Source: JAFARZ01 sp035651595 (GTDB lineage Bacteria; Actinomycetota; Actinomycetes; Streptosporangiales; Streptosporangiaceae). From it: a DNA stretch of 64,000 bases. The stretch spans positions 7,445 to 71,444 of the forward strand of contig DASRFJ010000207.1 of the NCBI GenBank assembly GCA_035651595.1, read 5' to 3'. A model generated the notes under the pieces. The model was not told the origin of the DNA. It searched no databases and worked only from the letters and a program-made list of their open reading frames with translations. Below are positions 42,073 to 50,812 of the stretch, piece after piece. The position numbers were made by a program, and so were the translations under genes. How positions within the stretch are numbered: the first letter of the stretch is position 1; each line of letters opens with the position of its first letter.

Positions 42073-42825
42073 ATGACTGACGACACCGACCGTCCCGTAA
42101 TCGGCGTCTGCGCTAACCTGGTCCGCGCGAAATGGGCCATCTGGGATCGTCAAGCCACGCTGATCATGCACAGCTATATCGAGCTGATGGCGGCCGCGGG
42201 GTGCGTTCCCGTCGTCCTGCCTGCCCTGCCGGAGGCCGGCGCGGCGGCCGCCCGGCTGGACGGACTGCTGCTGCCCGGCGGCACCGACCTGGATCCCGCG
42301 TTGTACGGGGCGCCGGGGCATCCGGCGACCCAGCACCCGAGCCCCGGTCGCGACGCGGCGGAGATCGCTCTTGCCCGCGCCGCGATCAGCATCGGGCTGC
42401 CGGTTCTCGGCATCTGCCGCGGCCTTCAGGTGCTCAACACCGTGTGCGGCGGCACCCTGCACCAGCACCTGCCCGACATCACCGGGCACGACGGGCATGA
42501 ACCCGGGCCGGGAGTCTTCGGCGCGCGGCCGGTGCGACTGGAGCGCGGCAGCCGGATCGCCGAGATCCTCGGGACTGACACCGCGACCGTGCCGTGCCAC
42601 CACCATCAGGCCATCGACCGCGTCGGCGACGGGCTCGTGGTAACCGCCCGGTCCGACGACGGGATCATCGAGGCGGTCGAACTGACCGGCCACCCGTTCG
42701 CCGTGGCCGTGCAGTGGCACGCCGAAGAAGACGGGGGAGGAGCCGACCGGCTGTTCGGCGCCCTGATCGACGCGGCCAGGACCCGCCGCCTGAGCGGGGC
42801 GCGCGGTATTCCCGCGCGCGTCTGA
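42073..42825 (+). CDS. Class I glutamine-amidotransferase-like gamma-glutamyl hydrolase (PuuD type)
   Basis: A 250-residue peptidase C26-type hydrolase. The nucleophile Cys is in LGICRGLQVLNTVCGG, and the His-Glu pair of the triad is in AVQWHAEED. The N-terminal GVCANLVRAKWAIWD and LLLPGGTDLDPALYG are typical of PuuD-like enzymes that cleave gamma-glutamyl amides. Together with the glutamine-synthetase-like ligase at 14 kb this forms an attach-and-release pair for a glutamyl carrier or protecting group. In the N-N pathway it could free a hydrazine from its glutamyl carrier; this is inference. It is cotranscribed with halogenase 2. Confidence 0.88.
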   Translation: MTDDTDRPVIGVCANLVRAKWAIWDRQATLIMHSYIELMAAAGCVPVVLPALPEAGAAAARLDGLLLPGGTDLDPALYGAPGHPATQHPSPGRDAAEIALARAAISIGLPVLGICRGLQVLNTVCGGTLHQHLPDITGHDGHEPGPGVFGARPVRLERGSRIAEILGTDTATVPCHHHQAIDRVGDGLVVTARSDDGIIEAVELTGHPFAVAVQWHAEEDGGGADRLFGALIDAARTRRLSGARGIPARV

Positions 42826-42959
42826 CCGTTCAACCGTGGGAAACCCCCAGTCGAACGCGCACATAGGACGCGGATGGCCATTCGCGCACCCAGCACGCGG
42901 CCTCCCCGGGCCGCGATTGCCTGATATGCGCGTTATGTCTGCCATTGCGGTCGGCTTTG

Positions 42960-43035
42960 GTGTCAGAAAAGGGCTTCGTGGCAGAAAAGGGTGCGGATCT
43001 GGCGCCTTTCTTGCCACGAAGCCCTTTATTGACAC
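42960..43035. terminator. Long hairpin between convergent genes (31-nt arms)
   Basis: The arms 42960-42990 and 43005-43035 pair with two or three mismatches around a 14-nt loop; the arms include GGGCTTCGTGGCA / TGCCACGAAGCCC. It lies between the gamma-glutamyl hydrolase (+) and AraC (-) genes, which converge. The arms loosely resemble the CTTCGTGG part of the 82-bp hairpin at 27747 but length and loop differ. Confidence 0.65.
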
Positions 43036-43083
43036 GGGAGTACTTGCTCTAGTGCCCTCTCAGCCTCGTTTGTCACTCCAGCA

Positions 43084-43794
43084 TCACTCATGGTCATGGA
43101 AAAGAAGGTCGGGCAGGGCGAGCAGGGTCGGCGGATCGATGAGCTGGGCCGGGCGGAGCCGGACGGCGGCGCGGGTGACCGCGTTCGCCCTCACCGTGAC
43201 CGGGATCTGGCCGCCGGTGAGCAATCCCTGACCGGGACCGGCCGCGGCCACGGCCTGGATGAACCACGTGCCCACCGGCACATCCGGCAGCGTGTAGCCG
43301 CCGGGCGCGTTCACCAGCACGGCGGCGGCCGGCCGGTGCTGGAGGATGGGAGTGCGGAAGGCTCCCAGGTAGGCCCGGCCGGCCACGCCGCCCGCGGGCA
43401 GGCTGATCGTGCCGGTCACCGCCCCGTGAGACGCGACGGTATCGTGCTCCGCCCGCGGCATCCCGAAGCCGCCATTCCACGAGATTCGGCGGAACCGGCC
43501 GGGAGAGACACCCACGCTCCGGGTGAAATGATTCGTGAAAGAACCGACGCTGTTATAGCCAACCGCGAGCGATACATCGGTTATCCGCATTGAGGTGGTC
43601 TGCAGCAAGCGCTTAGCTTGGTAGATACGTACCGTCGCGAGAAATCTGGCCGGCGTGACGCCGGTCGCATTACGGAACACGCGCGCGAAGTGGAACCTGC
43701 TGAGCAGGGCGGCCGCCGCGAGCTCGGTTATGGACAATGGCTCGCTGTAGCTCTCCCAGATGCGCGCTATTGCGCGTTCAACGGTCTGGTCCAT
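43084..43794 (-). CDS. AraC-family transcriptional regulator
   Basis: A 236-residue regulator with the DNA-binding domain at the N-terminus (two helix-turn-helix units, ELAAAALLSRFHFARVFRN and RITDVSLAVGYNSVGSFTNHF). A beta-sandwich of carboxypeptidase-regulatory-like type follows at the C-terminus (about 120-235, SLPAGGVAGRAYLG and PGGYTLPDVPVGTWFI). This order is reversed compared with classical AraC. It is divergent from the carboxylase gene and convergent with the halogenase pair. The effector is unknown. Confidence 0.88.
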   Translation of the reverse strand: MDQTVERAIARIWESYSEPLSITELAAAALLSRFHFARVFRNATGVTPARFLATVRIYQAKRLLQTTSMRITDVSLAVGYNSVGSFTNHFTRSVGVSPGRFRRISWNGGFGMPRAEHDTVASHGAVTGTISLPAGGVAGRAYLGAFRTPILQHRPAAAVLVNAPGGYTLPDVPVGTWFIQAVAAAGPGQGLLTGGQIPVTVRANAVTRAAVRLRPAQLIDPPTLLALPDLLFHDHE

Positions 43795-43979
43795 GGCCAG
43801 TACACTGCGTTATATCCATCGTGGTCTAATCCAGTTCCGCTCGGGCGGCACTCGCACCGGCCTTGACGGCAGCGGCGTAGCAAGATACGAGATGAAACGG
43901 GTCGGCGGCTGCCGCAAGCTGGGACATATGAACGGCATTAAATGCCCGGATATCGGCCAGTGAATTCAGGGGAGATCGT

Positions 43980-45575
43980 ATGACGATGCCAGAGCCGCCC
44001 ACCGTTCCGTTGCCGGAGCGTGGGTCGCGCGCGGCGACGACAACCGATCACGTCCGCCGCTTGCGGGAAGTCCGTGACCTGGCCATCCGCGGTGACGAAC
44101 TCGCGACCGAGCGCCAGCACGCCAAGGGGAAGCTGACCGCGAGAGAACGGCTTGAGCACCTGCTGGACCGGGGTTCGTTCACCGAACTCGACCTGTTCCG
44201 GCGGCGGACGTCAGGCGCGCCGGGAACCGCGGACCCGTTCACCGACGGCGTGGTGACCGGGTCGGGCACCATTCACGGCCGCCGGGTTTTCGCGTTCGCC
44301 CAGGACTTCCGCGTCCTCGGCGGTTCCCTGGGGCAGGCCCACGCCGAGAAGATACACAAGGTCATGGACCTGGCCCTGGCGGCGGGAGCTCCGCTCATCG
44401 CGCTCAACGACAGCGGCGGCGCCAGGATCCAGGAGGGCGTCACCGCCCTGGCCGGCTACGGCGGCATCTTCCGCCGGAACGTGCGTGCCTCCGGCGTGAT
44501 CCCGCAGATCAGCGTCATCCTGGGGCCGTGCGCCGGCGGCGCGGCCTACTCTCCCGCGCTTACCGACTTCGTCTTCATGGTCCGCGACACCTCGCACATG
44601 TTCCTCACCGGGCCGGACGTGATCAAAGCCGTGACCGGGGAGTCCGTCACCCACGAGGAACTGGGCGGCGCCAATGTGCACGCCGAGACTTCGGGCCTGG
44701 CCAGCTTCGTCTACGACGACGAGCGGACCTGCCTTGAGGACGTCCGCTACCTGGTCTCGCTGCTGCCCGCCAACAGCCACAGCCTGCCCGTGGTGTGCGC
44801 GACCAGCGACCCGCCCGACCGGCGGTGCCCGCGGCTCGCGGACATCGTGCCGGCCGACCCGAAGTCCTGCTACGACATGCGCGAAGTGATCGCCGAACTG
44901 GTGGACGACGGCGAGTTCATGGAGGTGCACGAGTACTGGGCACAGAACATCGTGTGCGCGCTGGCCAGGCTGGCCGGCCGCACCGTAGGGATCCTGGCGA
45001 ACCAGCCGCTGGTCAAGGCCGGCGTCCTGGACATCCATGCCTCGCAGAAGGCGGCCAGATTCGTGCAGCTGTGCGACGCGTTCAGCATCCCGCTGGTCTC
45101 GCTCGTCGACGTGCCCGGGTTCCTGCCCGGCATCGATCAGGAGCACCAGGGCATCATCCGGCACGGCGCCAAGCTGCTGTACGCGTACTGTGACGCCACC
45201 GTCCCGCGCGTGCAGGTCATCCTCCGCAAGGCCTATGGCGGCGCGTACATCGTGATGGACTCGCGATCCATCGGCGCGGACCTGTCGTTTGCCTGGCCAG
45301 CCAACGAGATCGCCGTGATGGGCGCCGACGCGGCCGTGGGCATCATCCATCGCAAGGATCTCGCGGCCGCCAGCTCCCCCGAGGAGCTGCGCGCGAAGCT
45401 CGTCGAGGACTACAAGGCCGAGCTGATGCATCCCTACTACGCGCCCGAGCGAGGCCTGGTCGACGATGTGATCGACCCCGCCGATACGCGCGTCGCGGTC
45501 ACGCGGGCGCTGGATATGCTCAGCGATAAACGGGCGGAACTGGCGCCGCGCAAGCACGGGAATCCGCCCGCATAG
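43980..45575 (+). CDS. Acyl-CoA carboxylase beta chain (carboxyltransferase)
   Basis: A 531-residue biotin-dependent carboxyltransferase of the PccB/AccB group: crotonase-fold motifs GGSLGQAHAEKIHKVMDLA, LNDSGGARIQEGV, GPCAGGAAYSPALTDF and VDVPGFLPGIDQE. Such subunits with a biotin-carrying alpha chain make malonyl- or methylmalonyl-CoA. Here it plausibly feeds the type II PKS (malonyl) and the starter PKS (one malonyl, one methylmalonyl). No alpha chain is in the window, so it must use one encoded elsewhere. GGGGAG ribosome binding site before ATG 43980. Confidence 0.93.
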   Translation: MTMPEPPTVPLPERGSRAATTTDHVRRLREVRDLAIRGDELATERQHAKGKLTARERLEHLLDRGSFTELDLFRRRTSGAPGTADPFTDGVVTGSGTIHGRRVFAFAQDFRVLGGSLGQAHAEKIHKVMDLALAAGAPLIALNDSGGARIQEGVTALAGYGGIFRRNVRASGVIPQISVILGPCAGGAAYSPALTDFVFMVRDTSHMFLTGPDVIKAVTGESVTHEELGGANVHAETSGLASFVYDDERTCLEDVRYLVSLLPANSHSLPVVCATSDPPDRRCPRLADIVPADPKSCYDMREVIAELVDDGEFMEVHEYWAQNIVCALARLAGRTVGILANQPLVKAGVLDIHASQKAARFVQLCDAFSIPLVSLVDVPGFLPGIDQEHQGIIRHGAKLLYAYCDATVPRVQVILRKAYGGAYIVMDSRSIGADLSFAWPANEIAVMGADAAVGIIHRKDLAAASSPEELRAKLVEDYKAELMHPYYAPERGLVDDVIDPADTRVAVTRALDMLSDKRAELAPRKHGNPPA

Positions 45576-45651
45576 CCGCCGTCGTCCTTGGCGATTAAGG
45601 GCCGTTCGGGTAAGAATGGCCGCATCCAATAAATGATTAAGGATGCGGTAT

Positions 45652-46488
45652 ATGAACTGTGAGGCTATGCATCTGAACATCCAGCTCCTCGGTCCGCTGA
45701 ACGTGGAGCTTAAGGCGACGCAGATGACGCCTTCTGCCCCTAAGCAACGCCAGGTGCTGGCGCTGCTCGCGCTGAATGCGGGCCGGGTTGTCACAGTGTC
45801 CACCTTGATCGAGGAATTGTGGGGAGACCGCCCGCCGCGCAGCTATGCCACGACGCTGCAGACCTATGTGCTGCAGATCCGCAATGCGCTGGCGGCGGCC
45901 CTGCCGGGCGTGCCGGCCGTGCGTGGCGTGCTCAGCACGCGGCACTCCGGTTACCAGCTCGAGGCCGGCTGCCGGACCGATGTCGAGGAGTTCACCCGGC
46001 TCGCGAACGCGGGTCGCGAGGCCGCCGAGCAAGGCGACCACCGCGTCGCCGCCGAGCAGCTCGGCCGCGCGCTGCGGGTCTGGCGCGGGCCGGCGCTGGT
46101 GGACGTGGGGCTGGGACGCGTCCTGGAACTCGAGGCCGCGTCGCTGGAGGAGACCCGGCTCGGGATCTTCGAGCGGCGCGTGGAGGCAGACCTGGCGCTC
46201 GGCCGGCACAACGACATGCTGGGCGAGCTGACCCTGGCCTCGGCGCGCAATCCCATGAACGAGATCCTGAGCGCGTACCTGATGATCGCGCTGTACCGCT
46301 CGGGGCACGTCGGACGCGCGCTGGAGGTCTTTCACCGGCTCGGCTCGGTGCTGGATGAGGAGCTGGGCGTCGCGCCGTGCGCGAGGATGCAGCGCCTGCA
46401 CGCCGCGATGCTGTCCGGGGATCCGGCGCTGGAGTCGCCGTCCTGGTCGACGACGCAGCTCTACGCCGACCTCTTTTCCCGAACCTGA
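45652..46488 (+). CDS. SARP-family pathway activator (winged helix plus BTAD)
   Basis: A Streptomyces-antibiotic-regulatory-protein of about 278 residues. The N-terminal OmpR-like winged helix covers about 5-95 (LNIQLLGPLNVEL, KQRQVLALLALNAGRVV, LIEELWGDRPPRSYATTLQ), followed by the bacterial transcriptional activation domain (about 100-255, DVEEFTRLANAGREAA). SARPs of this small size recruit RNA polymerase to antibiotic promoters at heptamer repeats. ATG 45652 is preferred (AAGG 9 nt upstream); ATG 45643 and 45667 are possible. The cyclase gene follows after 26 nt. Confidence 0.93.
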   Translation: MNCEAMHLNIQLLGPLNVELKATQMTPSAPKQRQVLALLALNAGRVVTVSTLIEELWGDRPPRSYATTLQTYVLQIRNALAAALPGVPAVRGVLSTRHSGYQLEAGCRTDVEEFTRLANAGREAAEQGDHRVAAEQLGRALRVWRGPALVDVGLGRVLELEAASLEETRLGIFERRVEADLALGRHNDMLGELTLASARNPMNEILSAYLMIALYRSGHVGRALEVFHRLGSVLDEELGVAPCARMQRLHAAMLSGDPALESPSWSTTQLYADLFSRT

Positions 46489-46514
46489 AATCCGAGCAGA
46501 AGGCGAGCAAGGAA

Positions 46515-46856
46515 ATGCAGAGCACTTTGATCATCGGTCGGTTCCGGCCGGATGTGCCGTCGGCGGAGGCCGAGGTCGCCGGGCTCTTCGAGGCGTTCGA
46601 CCGGACCGACATGCCCCATCGCATGGGCACCAGGCGCCGGGAGCTCTTCACGTTTCACGGCCTGTACGTCCATATGCAGGATTTCGACGACGGGACGAAC
46701 AACAGCAAGCAGATCCTGGACGCGCGTACCGACGCTCGCTTCGTCCAGATCAGCGCCGACCTGAAGGCCTTCCTCGAAGCGTACGATCCGGCGACCTGGC
46801 GGTCCCCCGCCGACGCGATGGCGAACCGCTTCTACCACTGGGAAGCGCAGGGCTGA
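46515..46856 (+). CDS. TcmI-family polyketide cyclase
   Basis: A 113-residue ferredoxin-like cyclase of the TcmI family: STLIIGRFRPDV, MGTRRRELFTFHGLYVH and SPADAMANRFYHWEA. In angucycline clusters (JadI-like proteins) this family closes the last ring after the aromatase; in tetracenomycin it forms the fourth ring. Together with the C-9 ketoreductase and didomain aromatase this completes a normal ring-closure set. It sits directly after the SARP gene, separated from the rest of the PKS genes. Confidence 0.92.
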   Translation: MQSTLIIGRFRPDVPSAEAEVAGLFEAFDRTDMPHRMGTRRRELFTFHGLYVHMQDFDDGTNNSKQILDARTDARFVQISADLKAFLEAYDPATWRSPADAMANRFYHWEAQG

Positions 46857-46969
46857 GGGAACGATAGACGCATCGCCAATGCATCAAAAGTTGTAGCCAG
46901 ACTGCTTCCACGGACGGGTTCTTTGGGGGAATTGCGGGCCCGCTGAATCCACGTTAGAAATGACACGTC

Positions 46970-48772
46970 ATGGAAGCAAGCGAGAATCTGATGGGCGACG
47001 CAAAGCCGTTCCGTCGCTACCGGCGGATGCCCTCGTTCCGGCTGCGAGACAGGACGTGGCCGGATAAGTGCATCGAACGCGCGCCTCGGTGGCTGTCGAC
47101 CGATCTCAGGGACGGCAATCAAGCCCTGCCGGAGCCGATGAATCCGGAGCGCAAGCTCAGGATGTTCGAGCTGCTGACGCGCATGGGCTACAAGGAGATC
47201 GAGGTGGGATTTCCGGCGGCGAGCCGGGATGACTTCGAATTCGTCCGTCTGCTCATCGGCAAGGACCTGATCCCGCGCGACGTGCGAATCTCGGTGCTTA
47301 CGCCGGCGCGTAGCGAATTGATAGATCGTACGATCGAATCGCTGGCAGGCGCACATAGCGCCACCGTCCACCTGTACAACGCCACCGCCCCGTTCTTCCG
47401 TCGCGTCGTATTCGGCGTCGACCGCGATGCCTGCCTCGCCATGGCGACGCGGGCCGCGGCCCGGGTGATGCGGGCGGCGGCGCGGCTCGACGGCTGCGAG
47501 CTTGGGCTCGAATACTCACCGGAAGTATTTACCGAGACCGAGCCGGAATTCGCGCTCGAGGTGTGTGCGGCGGTATCCGGCCTCTGGCAGCCCGGGCCGG
47601 GGCGGGAAATCATTCTTAACTTCCCGGCGACCGTGGAGCGAACGACACCCAACGTTTTCGCCGATCGGATCGAATGGCTGAGCCGGCAGCTGCCGCGACG
47701 CGCGCATACTTGCCTGTCGGTTCACCCGCACAATGACCGTGGCACCGGAGTCGCCGCCGCCGAGCTGGCAATGCTGGCGGGGGCGGAACGAATCGAGGGA
47801 TGCCTGTTCGGCCACGGCGAGCGGAGCGGCAATGTGTGCCTGGTGACGCTCGGCATGAACCTGCTCAGCCATGGCGTCGATCCCGGGATCGACTTCTCGA
47901 GCCTCGACGGAGTACGCCGGACCGTGGCGGAGTGCACGGGTATTCCCAGCCATCCGCGGCATCCCTATGCGGGAGAACTCGTCTACACCGCGTTCTCCGG
48001 TGCCCACCAGGACGCGATCAAAAAGGGCTTCGATGAGATGGCGCAGGTCGCCGCCGCCAGCGGAGTCAACGAGTCACAGCTGTGCTGGGACATGCCCTAC
48101 CTTCCGATTGATCCGAAGGACGTCGGCCGCGGCTATGAGGCGGTGATCCGGGTCAACAGCCAATCGGGCAAAGGCGGGGTTGGCTATGTGCTGAAATCCG
48201 CCCACGGTTTCGATCTCCCCAAGGCGCTGCAAACGGAATTCTCCACGGCAGTCCAGGCGGCTGCCGAGGACTCCGGCACCGAGATCCCGAGCGAGCGGCT
48301 CTGGCGGCTATTCGATAGTGAATACCTGCTCAGCGAGCCGGTAGCGGCGCTATTGGTCCGCATCGGTGCCCAGCACTCAGCAACGAGCGTCGAGGAATTG
48401 ACCGACCGGCTCCTTGCCTTGAAAAGCCGGCTAGCGGCCCGGGGTGGCGCTGACGTCGCTTACTTCACGGACCGCGTCGCGGCCGAGATCACGTCGCTGG
48501 GCGTGCCTGCCGAGGTGCTCCAGACGCATTCGCAGGTACTGGAGCGAAGCGGTCAGACGGTGGTTTACGCGCGATGCCTGGTCCGCTTCCCGACGTGGGG
48601 CGTTGGCGTAGCCCGAAGTACCGTGGATGCATCACTAAAGGCCGTACTCGCCGCCGTTATCCGCGCTTACCAGGCGCATGACGAGGAGGGGAAACCGCTT
48701 GTCGTTCCGCGCGCTCGAACCCGAGAACGTGACGATGACCGCGACCTCTCCTTGTGCGGCGACCGTTCCTAA
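46970..48772 (+). CDS. 2-isopropylmalate synthase-type enzyme
   Basis: A 600-residue LeuA-type Claisen synthase (actinobacterial/yeast class). TIM-barrel motifs: LSTDLRDGNQAL (metal Asp, catalytic Arg), VGFPAASRDDFEF, LSVHPHNDRGTGVAA and GCLFGHGERSGNVCLV (metal histidines). The C-terminal regulatory domain is present. It condenses acetyl-CoA with a 2-oxo acid, normally 2-oxoisovalerate toward leucine. A copy inside an antibiotic cluster could be a duplicate serving precursor supply, a chain-extending synthase for an unusual 2-oxo acid, or simply a neighbour; the sequence does not decide. Codon use appears slightly less GC-rich than the PKS genes. Confidence 0.88.
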   Translation: MEASENLMGDAKPFRRYRRMPSFRLRDRTWPDKCIERAPRWLSTDLRDGNQALPEPMNPERKLRMFELLTRMGYKEIEVGFPAASRDDFEFVRLLIGKDLIPRDVRISVLTPARSELIDRTIESLAGAHSATVHLYNATAPFFRRVVFGVDRDACLAMATRAAARVMRAAARLDGCELGLEYSPEVFTETEPEFALEVCAAVSGLWQPGPGREIILNFPATVERTTPNVFADRIEWLSRQLPRRAHTCLSVHPHNDRGTGVAAAELAMLAGAERIEGCLFGHGERSGNVCLVTLGMNLLSHGVDPGIDFSSLDGVRRTVAECTGIPSHPRHPYAGELVYTAFSGAHQDAIKKGFDEMAQVAAASGVNESQLCWDMPYLPIDPKDVGRGYEAVIRVNSQSGKGGVGYVLKSAHGFDLPKALQTEFSTAVQAAAEDSGTEIPSERLWRLFDSEYLLSEPVAALLVRIGAQHSATSVEELTDRLLALKSRLAARGGADVAYFTDRVAAEITSLGVPAEVLQTHSQVLERSGQTVVYARCLVRFPTWGVGVARSTVDASLKAVLAAVIRAYQAHDEEGKPLVVPRARTRERDDDRDLSLCGDRS

Positions 48773-48813
48773 GGGATAGCTGATAGCCGGCGGTCGCGCA
48801 TCGGTTGCTTATC

Positions 48814-49686
48814 GTGGAGACTGAAAATCATAGCCCGGCCGGTCTTGCTTCCCCGGCAATCGGACTGGGCACGGCGGCTTTCACCGGAGCCTACGGCGCG
48901 GTCAGCCGCAGCGAGTGCCGGAAGGTCATCGGCGTTGCACTTGACAGCGGCGTCCGGTTGATCGACACGGCCGACTTCTATGCGAGCGGCGACACGGAGC
49001 GGCTGCTCGGCGAGGCGCTTTCCGGTCGGCGTGACGAGGCGCTGATCGCCACCCACGGTGGCCTGCGAACCGCACCCGACGGGTCCGGCACCATCGCCGA
49101 CGGACGCCCGGCGTACCTCGAGAGGGCGTGTGCCGCGTCGCTGCGGCGGCTGCGAACCGACCGCGTCGACCTTTATTACCTGTCCCGGATCGACCCGCGC
49201 GTCCCGGTCGCGGACAGCGTGAGCAAGCTCGCCGAGCTGGTCGCGGCGGGAAAGATCCGGCGGATCGGCTTGTTCGACCCGTCGGCGGACGAGCTACGGC
49301 TGGCGCACGCGGTGCACCCGGTCAGCGCGATCGCCGTCGAGTATTCGCTGCGCCACCGTGCCGCGGAGAACTCGGTACTCCGGGCGGCGGCGGAGCTGGG
49401 CGTGACCGTGGTGGCTTACTGTCCGTTGGCCCGCGGCCTGCTGGGCGGGACCAGGTACCCGGCTTCGCCGCGGGATCGGGACGCCCTGCGGGTCATGGAG
49501 GCGGAGGCCGCGGACCTGGACATCGGGCTGGCGCGGCTCGCGCTGGCGTGGCTGCTCGACTGCCGGCGCGTGATCGCGGTCCCCGGCACCCGCAGCAGCG
49601 CGCACGCGGAGATGAACGCCTCCGCGATCGGCATCAAGCTGTCGCCGCGGACCTGCGCTCGCCTTGGCCCGCTGTTCCCGCCGTGA
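48814..49686 (+). CDS. Aldo/keto reductase family oxidoreductase
   Basis: An (alpha/beta)8 reductase of about 290 residues: SPAIGLGTAAFTGAYG, DSGVRLIDTADFYASGDTE (catalytic Asp and Tyr), DRVDLYYLSRIDPRVPV (the usual His of the tetrad region is Arg/Ile-rich here) and VIAVPGTRSSAHAEMN (NADPH phosphate loop). The catalytic Lys expected around residue 85 is not clear: EALIATHGGLR replaces the common xxTKxG, so activity may be altered. GTG 48814 or TTG 48805 could start it; neither has a clear ribosome binding site. Substrate unknown. Confidence 0.8.
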   Translation: METENHSPAGLASPAIGLGTAAFTGAYGAVSRSECRKVIGVALDSGVRLIDTADFYASGDTERLLGEALSGRRDEALIATHGGLRTAPDGSGTIADGRPAYLERACAASLRRLRTDRVDLYYLSRIDPRVPVADSVSKLAELVAAGKIRRIGLFDPSADELRLAHAVHPVSAIAVEYSLRHRAAENSVLRAAAELGVTVVAYCPLARGLLGGTRYPASPRDRDALRVMEAEAADLDIGLARLALAWLLDCRRVIAVPGTRSSAHAEMNASAIGIKLSPRTCARLGPLFPP

Positions 49687-49687
49687 C

Positions 49688-50812
49688 CTAGCCGGGTTCC
49701 GCATCGCGGCGCCCGGGTAGGGGCACCACGAGTTCGACGTGGGTGCCCTGGCCGGGTGAGCTCGACAGGCTCAGGCTCCCGCCGACCAGCGCCGCCCGCT
49801 CCCGCATCGTGACCAGGCCCGCGGATTCGGCCGGATCGCGGGAACTGTAGGACTGAAGGTCGAAGCCTCGTCCGTCGTCTTCGACCCGGGCACGCAGCTC
49901 ATGCGGTGCCATCTGGACGGCGATCAGCACCAGCCGCGGGCTGCCGTGGGCGATCGCGTTGCGCAACGCCTCCCGGATGATCATGAAGACCTCGTCGAGG
50001 ACGGTGGGAGCCGCCCAGGTCTCGTCACCGCTGACGCGCAACCGCACATCACGTTCGGGTGCGGCGGCGGCGATGTAGTCGGTGAGCGCCTTCTCCAGGC
50101 TCGTCACCGGATCCTTGCGCAGATCCGATATCACCAGACGGAGCCGTACCATGGCCTCGGTGAGCGCGTTCCTGGCCAGCGTGGTGTGCTGCGCCGGGTC
50201 GACGGGCTGGCCGGGGGTGGCGAGCTCGGACAGCTCAAGCTGGCGCAGGGCACCGCTCACTCCCTCGCCCAGCCGGTCGTGCAGCTCACGCGCGATGCGG
50301 TGCCGCTCGTCCAGATGCGCCCGGTGAATGCGGTCGAGCAAATACCCGGTGTAAGAAAGACTTGCCTCCCTGATTCTCATATTGATGCTTTCATTGAGCG
50401 CGAGCATGGCAATCATGAAGGCATGCAGCAGACCGTCGTCTTCGGCGACGTGCGGCGTTAGCGTCCCGACGGTAACGTTGAAAAATATCATGGCGGCGCG
50501 CAGCGAATCGGCTGGGCTGAGTTCGCTCCCCGCTCGGGTCTCGCCAATTGTCCAGGCGAGCCGCTTGTAGCTCTCGTCGATCTGGACACTGTCCGCTCGG
50601 ACGCTTTCCACCACGTCGGTAATGATGTCGCTGCCGTTTGCCAGAACCTGCTGCCTGGCTCGTGGCTCGGCCACAAGCGGGCTGTGCAGTGCGACGAGGC
50701 TTTCCGTATAGGATTCCAGGATTGCCGCGCGGTCGCCTTCGATAAGCCTGGCAAAACGCTCGCCGCTCGCAACAGGCTGTCCAAGAGAGTCGCCCGCTGA
50801 ACCGTCGGCCAT
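49688..50812 (-). CDS. Soluble NarL-type sensor histidine kinase
   Basis: A 374-residue histidine kinase without membrane segments. The N-terminal half is helical (RFARLIEGDRAAILESYTES, resembling RsbR-type sensor heads). The dimerisation part has the phospho-acceptor His in ERHRIARELHDRLGEGV, and the ATPase domain shows EALRNAIAHG and RVEDDGRGFD. No response regulator lies beside it, so its partner is elsewhere. ATG 50812 has AGGGAAA upstream; an upstream in-frame start at 50869 would add 19 residues. It overlaps the long tail of the UbiA frame. A regulatory role for the cluster is possible. Confidence 0.88.
   Translation of the reverse strand: MADGSAGDSLGQPVASGERFARLIEGDRAAILESYTESLVALHSPLVAEPRARQQVLANGSDIITDVVESVRADSVQIDESYKRLAWTIGETRAGSELSPADSLRAAMIFFNVTVGTLTPHVAEDDGLLHAFMIAMLALNESINMRIREASLSYTGYLLDRIHRAHLDERHRIARELHDRLGEGVSGALRQLELSELATPGQPVDPAQHTTLARNALTEAMVRLRLVISDLRKDPVTSLEKALTDYIAAAAPERDVRLRVSGDETWAAPTVLDEVFMIIREALRNAIAHGSPRLVLIAVQMAPHELRARVEDDGRGFDLQSYSSRDPAESAGLVTMRERAALVGGSLSLSSSPGQGTHVELVVPLPGRRDAEPG

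Noticed and set aside
43760..43963. Small open frame upstream of the carboxylase gene
   Set aside because: It has no ribosome binding site, overlaps the AraC gene antisense and has no meaningful composition; the region is better read as promoter.
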